A DNA stretch of 64,000 nucleotides from JAVVHH01 sp964657565 (GTDB lineage Bacteria; Pseudomonadota; Alphaproteobacteria; Acetobacterales; Acetobacteraceae): the NCBI GenBank assembly GCA_964657565.1, contig CAZZVQ010000014.1:1-64000 (forward strand). Reading direction: 5' to 3'. A program made the translations under genes and the position numbers. Below the pieces are notes generated by a model that was not told where the DNA came from, did not search any database, and worked only from the letters and a program-made list of their open reading frames with translations. Shown one piece after another: positions 1-8,398 of the stretch (positions are counted from its first letter, which is position 1; each line of letters opens with the position of its first letter).

Positions 1-219
1 GCGGAACCGCGGCGTTCGTGGACGGCCGAGCAAAAGCGCCAGATTGTCGCCGAGAACCTCGGGTCGGATCTGACCGCAACCGAGGTCGCCCGGAAATATC
101 GGATCAGCTCGGGTCAGCTTTACACGTGGCGGCAACAGTTGGTGAGCCTGCCGGACTCCGTGATCCCCCGCGCGCCAATGCGGTCGCTGCTTGCCATTTC
201 GCAAACCTTTCGACAGTGA
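1..219 (+). mobile_element. Partial transposase accessory protein TnpA (IS66/IS3-type HTH), cut by window start
   Basis: Frame 1 is open from the first base to a TGA at 217-219. The first 50 codons read as the N-terminal helix-turn-helix of an IS66 TnpA or IS3 OrfA protein: SWTAEQKRQIVAE, then VARKYRISSGQLYTWRQQL. These proteins bind insertion-sequence ends or assist the transposase. After the HTH the reading becomes dissimilar to the family and soon stops, and no second transposase gene follows, so this is likely the broken end of an element. Family assignment rests on the HTH alone and could be either IS group. Confidence 0.6.
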
Positions 220-330
220 CATCATTGGCGAAGTTCGTTGTTTTGAGCATACCGTAGTTCTCGAACATAGATGCCTGTGACTGCAGCGTAATCTTCCTCA
301 GATCGGACGCTTAATCAGCTATACCGGCCC

Positions 331-1074
331 TCACCCACTGCGATGAAGACTCCGATCAAAGAGCGCGAGCATCTCGACCCAGCCGCGCTCGGCGCACGCA
401 TGATCGTAGACGGGAAAATCCGGCATCATCCAGCCATGCGCGGCGGGATAGGTATCCGTGCTGTAGCGCACGCCCGCTTGGACCAGCGCTTTCTCGAGCC
501 GCTCGGCCATCTCAGGTGGATAACTGCGGTCGTTCTCGGCTGCTACGACATAGATCTCGGCCTGGAGCTTCGGCGCGAACAAATGGGGGCTTGTCGGCGC
601 GTCGGTCGCGAGATTGCCGCCATGGAAGCTCGCCACCGCCGCGAAGCGATCCGGGTAGGTTCCTGCCGCCGACAGCGCCATGCCGCCACCCATGCAGAAG
701 CCGACCGCGCCCACCTTGCGGCCCGCAACGTCGTTGCGCGTGTCGAGGTAGGCGAGCAGGGCCTCTGTATCGTCAGCGGCTTTGTCGTTTCCTGTCGTCG
801 CCATCAACGGACCTAGGATGGCTCGGAAGTCGCCCGCGAAGACCTCTTTGGGCACAAACGGGCCATAGGGGCCGTAGCGATAGAAAAGGTCTGGCACCAG
901 CACGACGTAGCCGGCTCCCGCAAGCCGCTCCGCCATGTCGAGCAGTGCCGGCCGAATCCCGCCAGCATCCATGTAGAAGATCACTGCAGGCCACGACCCG
1001 CCCTCGGCGGGAACCATGACGTGCGACGGGCATTCCCCATCGCGCGTCCGGATCAAGATTTGCTCGTTCGGCAT
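331..1074 (-). CDS. Dienelactone hydrolase family protein
   Basis: This is a 247-residue alpha/beta hydrolase of the dienelactone hydrolase family, cytoplasmic, hydrolysing a lactone or ester. The nucleophile elbow GFCMGGG carries the family's cysteine nucleophile. An acidic residue in AENDRSYP and a histidine in AAHGW complete the Cys-Asp-His triad, and length is normal for the family. I chose the ATG at 1074 because GAGGAG lies just upstream on the minus strand; the 15 extra codons available upstream have no such site. Its neighbours are unrelated, and no chlorocatechol genes are nearby, so the substrate cannot be named. Confidence 0.85.
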   Translation of the reverse strand: MPNEQILIRTRDGECPSHVMVPAEGGSWPAVIFYMDAGGIRPALLDMAERLAGAGYVVLVPDLFYRYGPYGPFVPKEVFAGDFRAILGPLMATTGNDKAADDTEALLAYLDTRNDVAGRKVGAVGFCMGGGMALSAAGTYPDRFAAVASFHGGNLATDAPTSPHLFAPKLQAEIYVVAAENDRSYPPEMAERLEKALVQAGVRYSTDTYPAAHGWMMPDFPVYDHACAERGWVEMLALFDRSLHRSG

Positions 1075-1164
1075 CCAGGGCTCCTCGGCCAAGCGTCTAA
1101 AATGTCTGCTCCGAACCACTCTGATCGCAAGCCGTCCGACTGGAAACCATCACCTGTTCGTGGC

Positions 1165-2130
1165 CTATAAAACGACGACCATCTCCATTCGAAGGGGCCG
1201 CGGCTCTTCCTCCTCAATCTCGCCCGTTACGACAAACCCGTGCCGGCCGTAGAACGCCAAGGCCTTCGTGTTCCTGGCTTCGACGATGAGTTGCACGCGC
1301 TTCGTTCCTGGGTGACGCCCCACTGCCGCCCGAAGCAGTCCTTCACCAATGCCGTGGCGCTGGTGACCCGGCAGAACGTAAAGCCGAGAGAGCAGTAGGA
1401 CAGTTGCATCCTGTTCTACCGCAAAGGCATGGCCGACAATCTCGCCGTTCTGGGTCGCCACAAGGAATGAGGTATTCGGACCTGCCGCCTGCGTAGCGAG
1501 CACATCCAGGGCGTGCCAACGGTTCGTCGTCTCCGTAACCCGCTCAACGCCGAGCAAGCTGTCGTACGTGTCGTGCCAGGTTGCGACGAGAAGGTTCCTG
1601 ACCTCGCTTATGTCGTCCGGCGTAGCAGGCCGGATCATGATCTGATCGTCGAAATCGTTGCCGCTTGTATCGGTGCGCGTCCCTCCAGATGCAGGCCGTC
1701 CGTCGTGCCCGTCTGACGGACGCGGGACCCGTCCCGGTGGCCACTCCGGGTAATGAGGCACGTCTTCGCCGTCCGCTAACCAGGGCGCATCGTGCGAGGT
1801 CCAGATGTGCATACCGGGTCGCGTGCCGGGGTCGTCGTCCAGCGTTGCCACCCGAAGGATGACGTGCGGCTGGGCCAAGCGCTCGGCCAGGAGATGCGTG
1901 CCGCACACCGAACAGAAGCGTCGGAGCTTGGAGGGCGAGGACTCGAAAGCGGAGAGCCTCTCCTCGCCTGCCGTCCAGCGGAAATGGTTCCGCATGATCC
2001 CCGCGGTGGAGGTGTAGGCCGCGGCGTGCGCCTTGCGGCAGGTCACGCAGTGACAGTGCACGATCGGCATGTCGAGTTGATCGACCTCGTACCGCACGGT
2101 CCCGCATAAGCAGCTCCCGTGCAGGGTCAT
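1165..2130 (-). CDS. GFA/CENP-V zinc domain fused to GNAT acetyltransferase
   Basis: A 321-residue two-domain protein. Residues 1-135 form a GFA (glutathione-dependent formaldehyde-activating enzyme-like) fold with zinc ligands in CLCG, HCHCVTC and CSVCGTH. Residues 165-321 form a GNAT N-acetyltransferase with the acetyl-CoA loop PGHQRHGIGEGLL and the C-terminal NTKALAFYGRHGF motif. The linker is about 30 residues, Gly/Ser/Asp-rich. An internal ATG at codon 165 would start the GNAT domain but has no ribosome binding site, so a true fusion is favoured. Its start overlaps the stop of the upstream gene by 4 bp (tcat), implying translational coupling. Substrate unknown. Confidence 0.8.
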   Translation of the reverse strand: MTLHGSCLCGTVRYEVDQLDMPIVHCHCVTCRKAHAAAYTSTAGIMRNHFRWTAGEERLSAFESSPSKLRRFCSVCGTHLLAERLAQPHVILRVATLDDDPGTRPGMHIWTSHDAPWLADGEDVPHYPEWPPGRVPRPSDGHDGRPASGGTRTDTSGNDFDDQIMIRPATPDDISEVRNLLVATWHDTYDSLLGVERVTETTNRWHALDVLATQAAGPNTSFLVATQNGEIVGHAFAVEQDATVLLLSRLYVLPGHQRHGIGEGLLRAAVGRHPGTKRVQLIVEARNTKALAFYGRHGFVVTGEIEEEEPRPLRMEMVVVL

Positions 2131-2978
2131 GCCGTCTGGCCTTTCTGCGGGCTGGCCGGGTTGAGTTGCTTGCTCATGTAAACCGTCACGCCCCCTTTGA
2201 ACGGTTCCTCCCGATCGACCCGGTAGCCGAGCCGGCCATAGAGCTCGACGTTCCCGGCAAACAGCGGGTTCGTGTAGAGCCGCACGACCGAAAGGCCGAG
2301 CGACATCGCAACCGTCTCGGCATGGGCGAGAAGTCGACTTCCATAGCCTCGCCCCTGGAATGCCGGCAGGACCGCCACATTGTCGATCAGCAGGTGGCCG
2401 TCTTCTGGCACCAATTCGATCAAGGCGGCCAGGTCACCATCCACGTGCAGTAGCTCGATGCGGTGGTCCCGCACCCTCGACCCATAGTCCACGGTCATTG
2501 GGGTCGGCTCGCGGCCGATGGCGGCGATCCATTTGGTGTAGGCCGCGCACGTCAGTTCATGAACGGCAGCGGCGTCGGACGGGCCAGCGGTCCTAATTAT
2601 CGCATCCGAGTGAAGCCGGGGCGGCCCCATCTTGAACCAGGCCTTCGCGATGCGGCCACCCTCGACCTCGTAGATCGCAACCACGTCCACCTCGCCGGGT
2701 CCATCCGGGAAGGTGCGCGTCACTGTCTCCTGATCGACGACCACGTTGGCGACCGTGATCCGCTTGACGAGCGCGCCGTGCAGGTTCGGTTCCTTGAAAC
2801 GGGCAACATGGCGCGCGCGGATCTCGGCGGCGCCGCTGGCCAGCAGCCGCGATGGGAACTCGTAATACTGGCAGTCGTCAGCCCACCACTGCATGAAGGC
2901 CTCGATGTCGCGGGCATTATAGGCTTCGAGTTGCTTCCGGACGGGAAGTTCGGTGTTGGCGTCGTTGCTGGTATCCAT
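2127..2978 (-). CDS. SnoaL-like (NTF2-fold) domain fused to GNAT acetyltransferase
   Basis: A 283-residue fusion. Residues 1-120 resemble SnoaL/ketosteroid-isomerase-like NTF2-fold proteins (YNARDIEAFMQWWADDC; terminal strand GGRIAKAWFKMG). Residues 125-283 are a GNAT acetyltransferase (IIRTAGPSDAAAV; VLPAFQGRGYGSRLL; YGRLGYRV). I chose the ATG at 2978 because a longer reading frame to 3035 would run backwards through a perfect intrinsic terminator. It overlaps the next gene by 4 bp, and both members of the pair carry a C-terminal GNAT domain on different N-terminal domains. A self-contained detoxifying acetyltransferase pair is possible, but this is inference. Confidence 0.8.
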   Translation of the reverse strand: MDTSNDANTELPVRKQLEAYNARDIEAFMQWWADDCQYYEFPSRLLASGAAEIRARHVARFKEPNLHGALVKRITVANVVVDQETVTRTFPDGPGEVDVVAIYEVEGGRIAKAWFKMGPPRLHSDAIIRTAGPSDAAAVHELTCAAYTKWIAAIGREPTPMTVDYGSRVRDHRIELLHVDGDLAALIELVPEDGHLLIDNVAVLPAFQGRGYGSRLLAHAETVAMSLGLSVVRLYTNPLFAGNVELYGRLGYRVDREEPFKGGVTVYMSKQLNPASPQKGQTA

Positions 2979-2994
2979 TGTCGCATTTCCAAAC

Positions 2995-3028
2995 AAAAAA
3001 AGCCCCCGCGACGTGTGTCGTGGGGGCT
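2995..3028 (-). terminator. Intrinsic terminator, or leader attenuator, on the minus strand
   Basis: On the minus strand AGCCCCC pairs with GGGGGCT. Inside is an A/C mismatch, then CGAC/GTCG around a four-base loop ACAC. The stem is followed by seven T residues. It lies only 16 bases before the ATG at 2978, so it either ends transcription from the GST gene 270 bases upstream or attenuates the SnoaL-GNAT operon. No leader peptide with a run of one amino acid is visible. Confidence 0.85.
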
Positions 3029-3296
3029 GAGGCATGTCCTCGAAGAAGGCTCCGCTTAAGTGATGGGCTTACCCGTCACCTGTCGTCGCCGAACGTCGCT
3101 GGACACGATAAACCCACCGCGATTTCCGCGGCGTCGGCGTCGGTCAACGACGTGTTGGGGCAGGCTCATGCAACCTCAACTTCGGGCGTCAGACCTTCAT
3201 TCGTCAAGAGGTGTAGTCAGCATTGTTTGAGCGCCGTCGGGGGGAACTTTGTGGCGCCGTCGGCCGTAGCAACGACCCCGTTGCAAGACCCCCATT

Positions 3297-3920
3297 TTAG
3301 AGTTGGCGCATCACCTCGGCGGGCCGCGGCAATGGCGTGATCCCGGGGAGAGCCCCGACGCGCGAGATCCACGACAACACGCCCGGCCACCGGGCCAGGT
3401 CGAACTCGCCCTCGTCCGCCCGATGCGTGTAGGCGAACAGGGCCAGGTCTGCGACCGTGGGCGAGCGGCCGACCAGCCACTCATGCTCGCTCAGCCGCCG
3501 CTCCATAACCGTCAGCGCGTGGGCACCCTTTCGCGCGCACTCCTCGAGCCGACCCTGGAAGAGCTGCTTCTTGCGCTGCCACGTGATGAGGTTCCGGGCC
3601 ACTGCGATGTATGGCTCGTGGCTGTATTGCTCGAAGAACAACCACTCATGCACGCGCGTGCGCGCCAGACCCGGCTCGGGCAGCCACTCATTTCCCTCGC
3701 CGAAATGCAGGAGGATGGCATTGCTCTCCGTCAGTATGGTGGCGTCATCCAAGACCAGCGTTGGAACTTTGCCGATCGGATTGAGCGCCAAGAATGCGGG
3801 CGTCTGGGTGTCGCCGGCATTTCCGTCAGTGTGCACCCACTCGAACGCGTGGCCGGTCAGGGCCAGGATGGTCGCAGCCTTCCAGCAGTTGCCGGACTCC
3901 TTCATGCCGTAGAGCTTCAT
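3297..3920 (-). CDS. Glutathione S-transferase family protein
   Basis: A 207-residue cytosolic GST. The N-terminal thioredoxin-like domain (residues 1-80) begins MKLYGMKESGNCWKAA and contains the cis-proline segment GKVPTLVLDD followed by the glutathione-binding ESNAIL. The all-helical C-terminal domain contains SPTVADLALFAYTHRAD, the conserved N-capping/hydrophobic staple region. It conjugates glutathione to electrophiles or acts as a peroxidase; the substrate is unknown. The ATG at 3920 matches the normal GST N-terminus, so the 32 upstream codons are rejected. Confidence 0.88.
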   Translation of the reverse strand: MKLYGMKESGNCWKAATILALTGHAFEWVHTDGNAGDTQTPAFLALNPIGKVPTLVLDDATILTESNAILLHFGEGNEWLPEPGLARTRVHEWLFFEQYSHEPYIAVARNLITWQRKKQLFQGRLEECARKGAHALTVMERRLSEHEWLVGRSPTVADLALFAYTHRADEGEFDLARWPGVLSWISRVGALPGITPLPRPAEVMRQL

Positions 3921-3937
3921 CGCACCCCTCGTGTCAC

Positions 3938-4192
3938 AACCCGGCCTTGACGCCGGAAAATTTCCTGCATGGTGCAGACTGACTGTATGCCCCGGCACTT
4001 CCAACCCCAGAGGCAATCCGCGCCGTGGTTGCGGCCGTCACCCCGAAACCGGTCAATGTCTTGGCCCTCGCCTGCGCCGCTTACGGCCCGGTATTACGCG
4101 TCGGCCGTTTGTTGCGGCAAGGCGCGTTGCCGACGGCCCTCGCCGGGATCACGCCGCATTCGGAGATCCAGGCCCTGATGGGGCAGAAATGA
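3938..4192 (+). pseudogene. Decayed isocitrate lyase/PEP mutase family gene
   Basis: One frame carries scattered blocks of the PEP mutase family in correct order: ENFLHG, then GAD-stop-LYAPALPTPEAIR, then AVVAAVTPKPVNVLA, and an ending ITPHSEIQALM. A TGA at 3980-3982 replaces the residue between GAD and LYAP (normally Cys or similar). The helical segment expected between ENFLHG and GAD, and the barrel strand after NVLA, are missing. Multiple in-frame deletions plus a nonsense codon make this a relic. The first half of the enzyme is absent and the adjoining GST gene points the other way. Confidence 0.7.
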
Positions 4193-4231
4193 ACGTCGTA
4201 AGCGACGAAGTGACAAAGACCTTGCATCGCC

Positions 4232-4477
4232 TCAATGACGATTGATCGGCCCGCGTGTCGGCGCGGCGCTCGGCGCGGTGCCGGTCACCAGGCCGGCCTT
4301 GTCCGGCGTGCCGGGAGTAAGCAGCATCTTGACTTCGTGGAGCGCGGCGGTGCGCGCCCGGCCGGTCTCGCGTAGCGCCGCTTCCACATCGGCGTCAGGC
4401 GCGCCCAGCAGTTCTGTCGCGAGCCGGTCTAGCAGGGTCGCGAGCCGCGCGGCGGAATCGTCTCGCCGCGATGTCAT
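4232..4477 (-). CDS. Small conserved-looking protein coupled to the sigma factor
   Basis: An 81-residue protein with no recognised domain. It begins MTSRRDDSAARLATLLDRLA, is helical and charged through residue 55, then ends in a Pro/Ala/Thr-rich tail. Its ATG overlaps the stop of the sigma-factor gene (ATGA arrangement), so the two are translationally coupled. No membrane segment is visible, so it does not look like a membrane anti-sigma factor. A role as a regulator or partner of the sigma factor is inferred only from position. Confidence 0.6.
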   Translation of the reverse strand: MTSRRDDSAARLATLLDRLATELLGAPDADVEAALRETGRARTAALHEVKMLLTPGTPDKAGLVTGTAPSAAPTRGPINRH

Positions 4478-5049
4478 CGCCCGCAACTCCAAGCCAGCCC
4501 ATGCCGCAGCAGGGTCCGCCGCATGCGCCGGCGTGCCGTGTCGTACTCCACCTCACTGAGGCCATAGTGGAGCCTGATCTCGGCAGCCGATAGATCGTCG
4601 GCCAGCCCGGCGAGAACGCGCAGCGCAACAGGATCGTCGGCGAACAGCCGGTCGAGCGCCGCGAGCGCCTGCACGGACGCGTAGGACCGCTCCGGATCAC
4701 TGCCGGGCGAAGAGTCGGGCACGCAGTCCGCAATCCCCTCCCATCGGTATCGGCGCCAATGCTCGGTGCATAGGCTGCGCATGATCCCGCCCAGAAAGGC
4801 GATCAGCGCCACCCCCGCCGGCCAGCTTCGCGAGCCGTCGAGCGCCCGCAGCACCGACTCCTGCAGCAGGTCCGGCCAGCCGACACTGCCGGGAGGCAGA
4901 GCACGCGCGCGCAGCCGGGCCACGGCGCGCAGGCGTAGCAGGTCGGCGTCCGTCAGGGTGCAAAGCGCCGCGGCCACGTCGCCGGAAGGCGGCAGTGGCC
5001 CGGTGGCGTCCGCAGGCGCGGCGTGGCGCGGGTCGGTAAGCTGCGTCAT
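4474..5049 (-). CDS. ECF-like sigma-70 family RNA polymerase sigma factor
   Basis: A 191-residue sigma-70-family protein. Residues about 55-110 resemble region 2 (GWPDLLQESVLRAL, then LIAFLGGIMRSLCTEHWRR). Residues 135-190 contain a helix-turn-helix resembling region 4 (LSAAEIRLHYGLSEVEYDT, RRRMRRTLLRHG). The ATG at 5049 is taken because the longer frame runs back across the start region of the divergent gene. It is followed directly by the small coupled gene and faces a PCMT-like methyltransferase, with 110 bp between the two starts. Region 2 is divergent, so ECF classification is probable rather than certain. Confidence 0.72.
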   Translation of the reverse strand: MTQLTDPRHAAPADATGPLPPSGDVAAALCTLTDADLLRLRAVARLRARALPPGSVGWPDLLQESVLRALDGSRSWPAGVALIAFLGGIMRSLCTEHWRRYRWEGIADCVPDSSPGSDPERSYASVQALAALDRLFADDPVALRVLAGLADDLSAAEIRLHYGLSEVEYDTARRRMRRTLLRHGLAWSCGR

Positions 5050-5159
5050 TGCACTACCATGCGCGCCAGCCGGACCAGCGCGGACATCGCTCGTAAATTT
5101 TTTCTTCGGCGTCCGCGGCCGCCCCCGACCCGCGCATAGCAACGTGGAGGGAGAGAATA

Positions 5160-6038
5160 ATGGGACAGGCATCGATCGAAAAGGTGGGGATCGAGGAGGC
5201 GCGGCACTGGTTTGCCGAGGGGCTGCGTTACCACGCGGGCGTGCGCTCGCCGGCCGTGGTGGAGGCCTTCGCCGCAGTCCCGCGCGAGCGTTTCCTCGGC
5301 CCCGGCCCGTGGCGGATTCGCAGCCCCATGGGCCCGCTACCCGCCTCGTATTGGACCACCGAAGACGTTGACCCGCGCCGCCTGTATCACGACGTGCTCG
5401 TCGCCATCGACGAGGCGCGCGGGCTTAACAACGGGCAGCCCAGCCTCTGGGCCCGCCTCTACGACGAGCTCGACCTGCAGCCCGGCGAGCGCGTGGTCCA
5501 TGTCGGCGCCGGCACTGGCTACTACAGTGCTGTACTCGCCGAGTTGGTGGGCCCAACGGGCCGGGTCACGGCGATCGAGGTCGACCCGGCCCTCGCCGCC
5601 AGGGCGCTCGCTAATCTCGTGCCCTGGCCACAGGCAGAAGCCCTGGTGGCCGACGGCTTCGTCCACCATCCTGACCCGCCGGCGCATGCGATCGTCGTCA
5701 ACGCCGGGGTCTCGTCGATACCACAGGCGTGGCTCGACGGCCTCGCGCCAGGCGGAGGGCGGCTGCTGGTCCCGCTGACGGTGGGATGGGAGGGCGGCTT
5801 CCTGCTGATCACTCGACCCGCAACGTCGACCGCCGCTTGGCCGGTTCGCTACGTCTCCAGGACGGGCATCATCCCCTGCGTCGGCGGGCATGACCCCGAG
5901 GCCGACGCGCGGTTGGCCGCAGCGTTCGCGCGGTCGCACCTCTCCGCCGTCCAGTCACTGCGCCGCGCGCCGGAGTTGCCGAACGCGACGTGCTGGCTCG
6001 TTGGCGACGGATGGTGGCTATCGACCGAGCATGCGTAG
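5160..6038 (+). CDS. PCMT-like SAM-dependent methyltransferase
   Basis: A 292-residue protein of the protein-L-isoaspartate O-methyltransferase superfamily. The SAM-binding motif I is VVHVGAGTGYYSAVLAELVG, followed by VTAIEVDP, and an upstream ERFLGPGPW block matches the family's N-terminal lid. The C-terminal 90 residues extend beyond a minimal PCMT. Initiation is supported by GTGGAGGGAGAG before the ATG. It overlaps the downstream MFS start by 8 bp and is divergent from a sigma-factor gene, which may control it. Whether the target is protein isoaspartate or something else cannot be told from the sequence. Confidence 0.8.
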   Translation: MGQASIEKVGIEEARHWFAEGLRYHAGVRSPAVVEAFAAVPRERFLGPGPWRIRSPMGPLPASYWTTEDVDPRRLYHDVLVAIDEARGLNNGQPSLWARLYDELDLQPGERVVHVGAGTGYYSAVLAELVGPTGRVTAIEVDPALAARALANLVPWPQAEALVADGFVHHPDPPAHAIVVNAGVSSIPQAWLDGLAPGGGRLLVPLTVGWEGGFLLITRPATSTAAWPVRYVSRTGIIPCVGGHDPEADARLAAAFARSHLSAVQSLRRAPELPNATCWLVGDGWWLSTEHA

Positions 6039-7268
6039 CCTGCTGTGGTCGAACCGGAACTACCGTCTGCTGCTGGCCGGCAGTGCCGTAACCAACCTCG
6101 GCGACGGCGTGGCGGCGGTCGCCATGCCCTGGCTCGCCACGCTGCTCACGCGCGACCCGCTGATGATCTCTGCCGTGGCGACGGCCGAATACCTGCCTTG
6201 GTTGCTGTTCGCTCTGCCCGTGGGCGTCTGGACCGATCGCGCCGACCGCCGCCGCCTCATGATCCGGGCCGATGGCGCGCGGCTGGTGCTGGCGCTCTGC
6301 GTCGTCGCGTTGACCTTCTTCACCGCCGCCGGGCCGACTGGGCTCATCGCGTCACTGGCGGTTATCGCCTTCCTGCTCGGCACTGCGGGGGTTGTGCGCG
6401 GCAACGCCGCCCAGACTCTGCTGCCGTCGATCGTCGCCCGCGACGACCTGGAACGCGCAAACGGTCAGATGTGGAGCGCGGAACAGGTCATGGGGCGGTT
6501 CGTTGGACCACCCCTGGCAGGCGTGCTGATCGCCGCAGGAATCGTCGTGCCGTTCGGGTTCAACGCCGCGACACTCGCGCTAGCGATCGGCATCGTCTGG
6601 CTGATCGCGCTGCCGGTCAGGCGGCCGACGGAACAGAAGAGCTTCTGGCCCGCGCTGCTGGAGGGCTTGGGGTGGATGCGGCTTAACCCGGTGATCCCAA
6701 AACTCGCCATCATGGTGGGTGTGAGCAACGCGGTCTCGGTGGGTGGCTCACGATCCTGGTGCTGTACGCGCAAGAGGTGCTGCACCTGACGGCGACTGGT
6801 TACGGGATCCTGCTGAGCTGCGCGGCGGCGGGCGGGGTGCTGGGCGGGCTGATCGCGCCAGACATCGCGCGTCGGATCGGCATGCGCGCGAGCCTGGTCC
6901 TGGCCCTCGTCACCTTCGTCCTGCTGCACCTGTTACTTGGCCTGTTCAGTTCGGTGGTGCTGGCCGGGCTCGCGCTGTTCCTCGAGGCGGCGGGAGGCAT
7001 GCTTTGGAACGTCGTGACGGTTAGCTATCGTCAGCGGCTGATCCCGGATGACCTGCTCGGCCGGGTCAACTCGGTTTATCGCTGCTTCAGCTGGGGAGCG
7101 ATGCCGTTTGGGGCCTTGGGCGGCGGCGCGTTGGTCTCGATGCTGGAACCTGCGTTCGGCCGTTCGGCGGCCCTCCATGCTCCCTACTTATTCGGCGCAC
7201 TCATTTGCGTTGGGCTGCTGGTCTACGGGCTGCTGCGGCTCCGCTTTGAGCAAAGAACCTTCGCTTAA
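6031..7268 (+). pseudogene. MFS transporter (enterobactin/macrolide-exporter type), frameshifted
   Basis: The two halves of a 12-helix major facilitator transporter lie in different frames. The first (from ATG 6031) begins MRSLLWSNRNYRLLLAGSAV and carries the family's loop DRADRRRLMI. It runs to about 6745 and then reads nonsense to a stop. The second, from about 6745, continues with LTILVLYAQEVLHLTATGYG and ends after EQRTFA at 7268, with RQRLIPDDLLGRVNSVYR in a late loop. Inserting one base near 6738-6748 (gtgggtggctcacg) would restore a single roughly 413-residue protein. This is a real one-base deletion or a sequencing error. It overlaps the PCMT gene by 8 bp. Confidence 0.85.
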
Positions 7269-7287
7269 TCCCGCTTACCAAGGGGCA

Positions 7288-7971
7288 TCAGAAGCTGTCT
7301 CCCGCGGCACCCGCAAACCTCCGCATCCATCGCACCACCTCGTCCAGCATGTCAGCCAGCACTTGGTCATCTCTCCGACCGCTGCGCGCCGGCACGTGGG
7401 AGCTATGGTCGGCGTCGGCAATGCCGAACAGCGAGGCGGCGGGGGCAAGCCGAGCCAGGACATCCTCGATCAGCGCGAACTCGGCCAGCGCATCTTTCGT
7501 CCCCTGAAGAAAAAGCATCGGGACGTGCACGTCCGCCAGGTGGTTCGCTCGATCCGTCGACGGCTTGCCCACCGGATGGAGCGGGAAGCCAAAGAAGACC
7601 AGACCGTGCACTTCGAGCAGCGGATCGAGCGCCTGCGCTTGCGAGGTCATACGTCCACCGAACGACTTGCCGCCGGCGAACAGCGGGAGCGACCCGGCGG
7701 CGGCCAGAACGGCGGTCCGGACAGCTGCATGCGCCACCGGCGGCTGGTCCACCCGCTTCGACCCGGCCTCCATGTAGGGGAACTGAAAGCGCAGCGTGGA
7801 GACGCCGCGCTGGGCGAGGCCGTCAGCGACAGCCGTCATGAACGGATGACGCATGCCCGCACCAGCCCCATGGGCCAGAACGAGGCACGCAAAGCCGTCT
7901 ATCGCGTCGGTGCGTAGCGCAGAGACCGTTTTGGCGTCGGATAGGTTGAGGACCAGCTCGGAACTCTTCAT
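7288..7971 (-). CDS. Alpha/beta hydrolase, KANL3/Tex30-like family
   Basis: A 227-residue predicted alpha/beta hydrolase of the dienelactone-hydrolase-like group that includes KANL3/Tex30. Features are the oxyanion region LVLAHGAGAGMRHPFM, the nucleophile elbow GGKSFGGRM (serine), an acidic residue in QGTKDALA, and a late histidine in DADHSSHVP. Length is normal for bacterial members. The ending lies 20 bases from the stop of the convergent MFS gene. The reaction catalysed is not known. Confidence 0.8.
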   Translation of the reverse strand: MKSSELVLNLSDAKTVSALRTDAIDGFACLVLAHGAGAGMRHPFMTAVADGLAQRGVSTLRFQFPYMEAGSKRVDQPPVAHAAVRTAVLAAAGSLPLFAGGKSFGGRMTSQAQALDPLLEVHGLVFFGFPLHPVGKPSTDRANHLADVHVPMLFLQGTKDALAEFALIEDVLARLAPAASLFGIADADHSSHVPARSGRRDDQVLADMLDEVVRWMRRFAGAAGDSF

Positions 7972-8140
7972 GCAGGCAACCTATTTGGGCGACCCCGCGG
8001 CCCATTTCAGCCGCCATCTCCAACCATAGGGCCAATGTCGACTTTCGGTTGGTCGGTGTCGGACGCCGGGGTCGCCGTTCCGTAAAGGTGGGAGCCGATC
8101 CGCATCTCGATGCGGCGATGGAGCATGTGCCTGGCGGACT

Positions 8141-8377
8141 CTACCGGCGCCCCGGCGCGAAGCGAACACCGACGCCGATCCCATCCTCATCGACCATTTG
8201 CACGCCCGCCCGCTCGAGAGCCTGGCGGATCGCGGCCAGAGTGGTCTCGCGCGGTCGGGCGGTCTCGTTCTCGATCATGTTCAGCGTCGCGGCCGAAATG
8301 GCGGCCTGGTGGGCCAGCGTCGACTGGGTCCACTTCAGCAGCCCACGTCCCGCACGGATTTGCGCAGTGGTGATCAT
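8141..8377 (-). CDS. XRE-family HTH regulator of the RNA-repair locus
   Basis: A 78-residue protein that is essentially one Cro/C1-type helix-turn-helix: MITTAQIRAGRGLLKWTQ, STLAHQAAISAATLNMIENE, then a short tail VGVRFAPGRR. Single-domain XRE repressors of this size are common. It is transcribed away from the Y-RNA/rsr/rtcB genes. An imperfect palindrome lies 22 bases upstream of its start, between it and the promoter predicted for the first Y RNA, so it probably represses itself and the RNA-repair operon. That regulatory link is inferred from arrangement. Many bacterial rtcB operons instead use the sigma-54 activator RtcR, which is not present here. Confidence 0.85.
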   Translation of the reverse strand: MITTAQIRAGRGLLKWTQSTLAHQAAISAATLNMIENETARPRETTLAAIRQALERAGVQMVDEDGIGVGVRFAPGRR

Positions 8378-8398
8378 CGCGGCACAGCCTAGCTGAAA

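Noticed and set aside
2979..3035. An upstream start for the SnoaL-GNAT gene
   Set aside because: It would translate through a perfect intrinsic terminator, and the added residues are unlike the family.
2995..3120. A riboswitch or amino-acid attenuator in the SnoaL-GNAT leader
   Set aside because: Beyond the terminator hairpin I found no aptamer-like conserved motif and no leader peptide with repeated codons.
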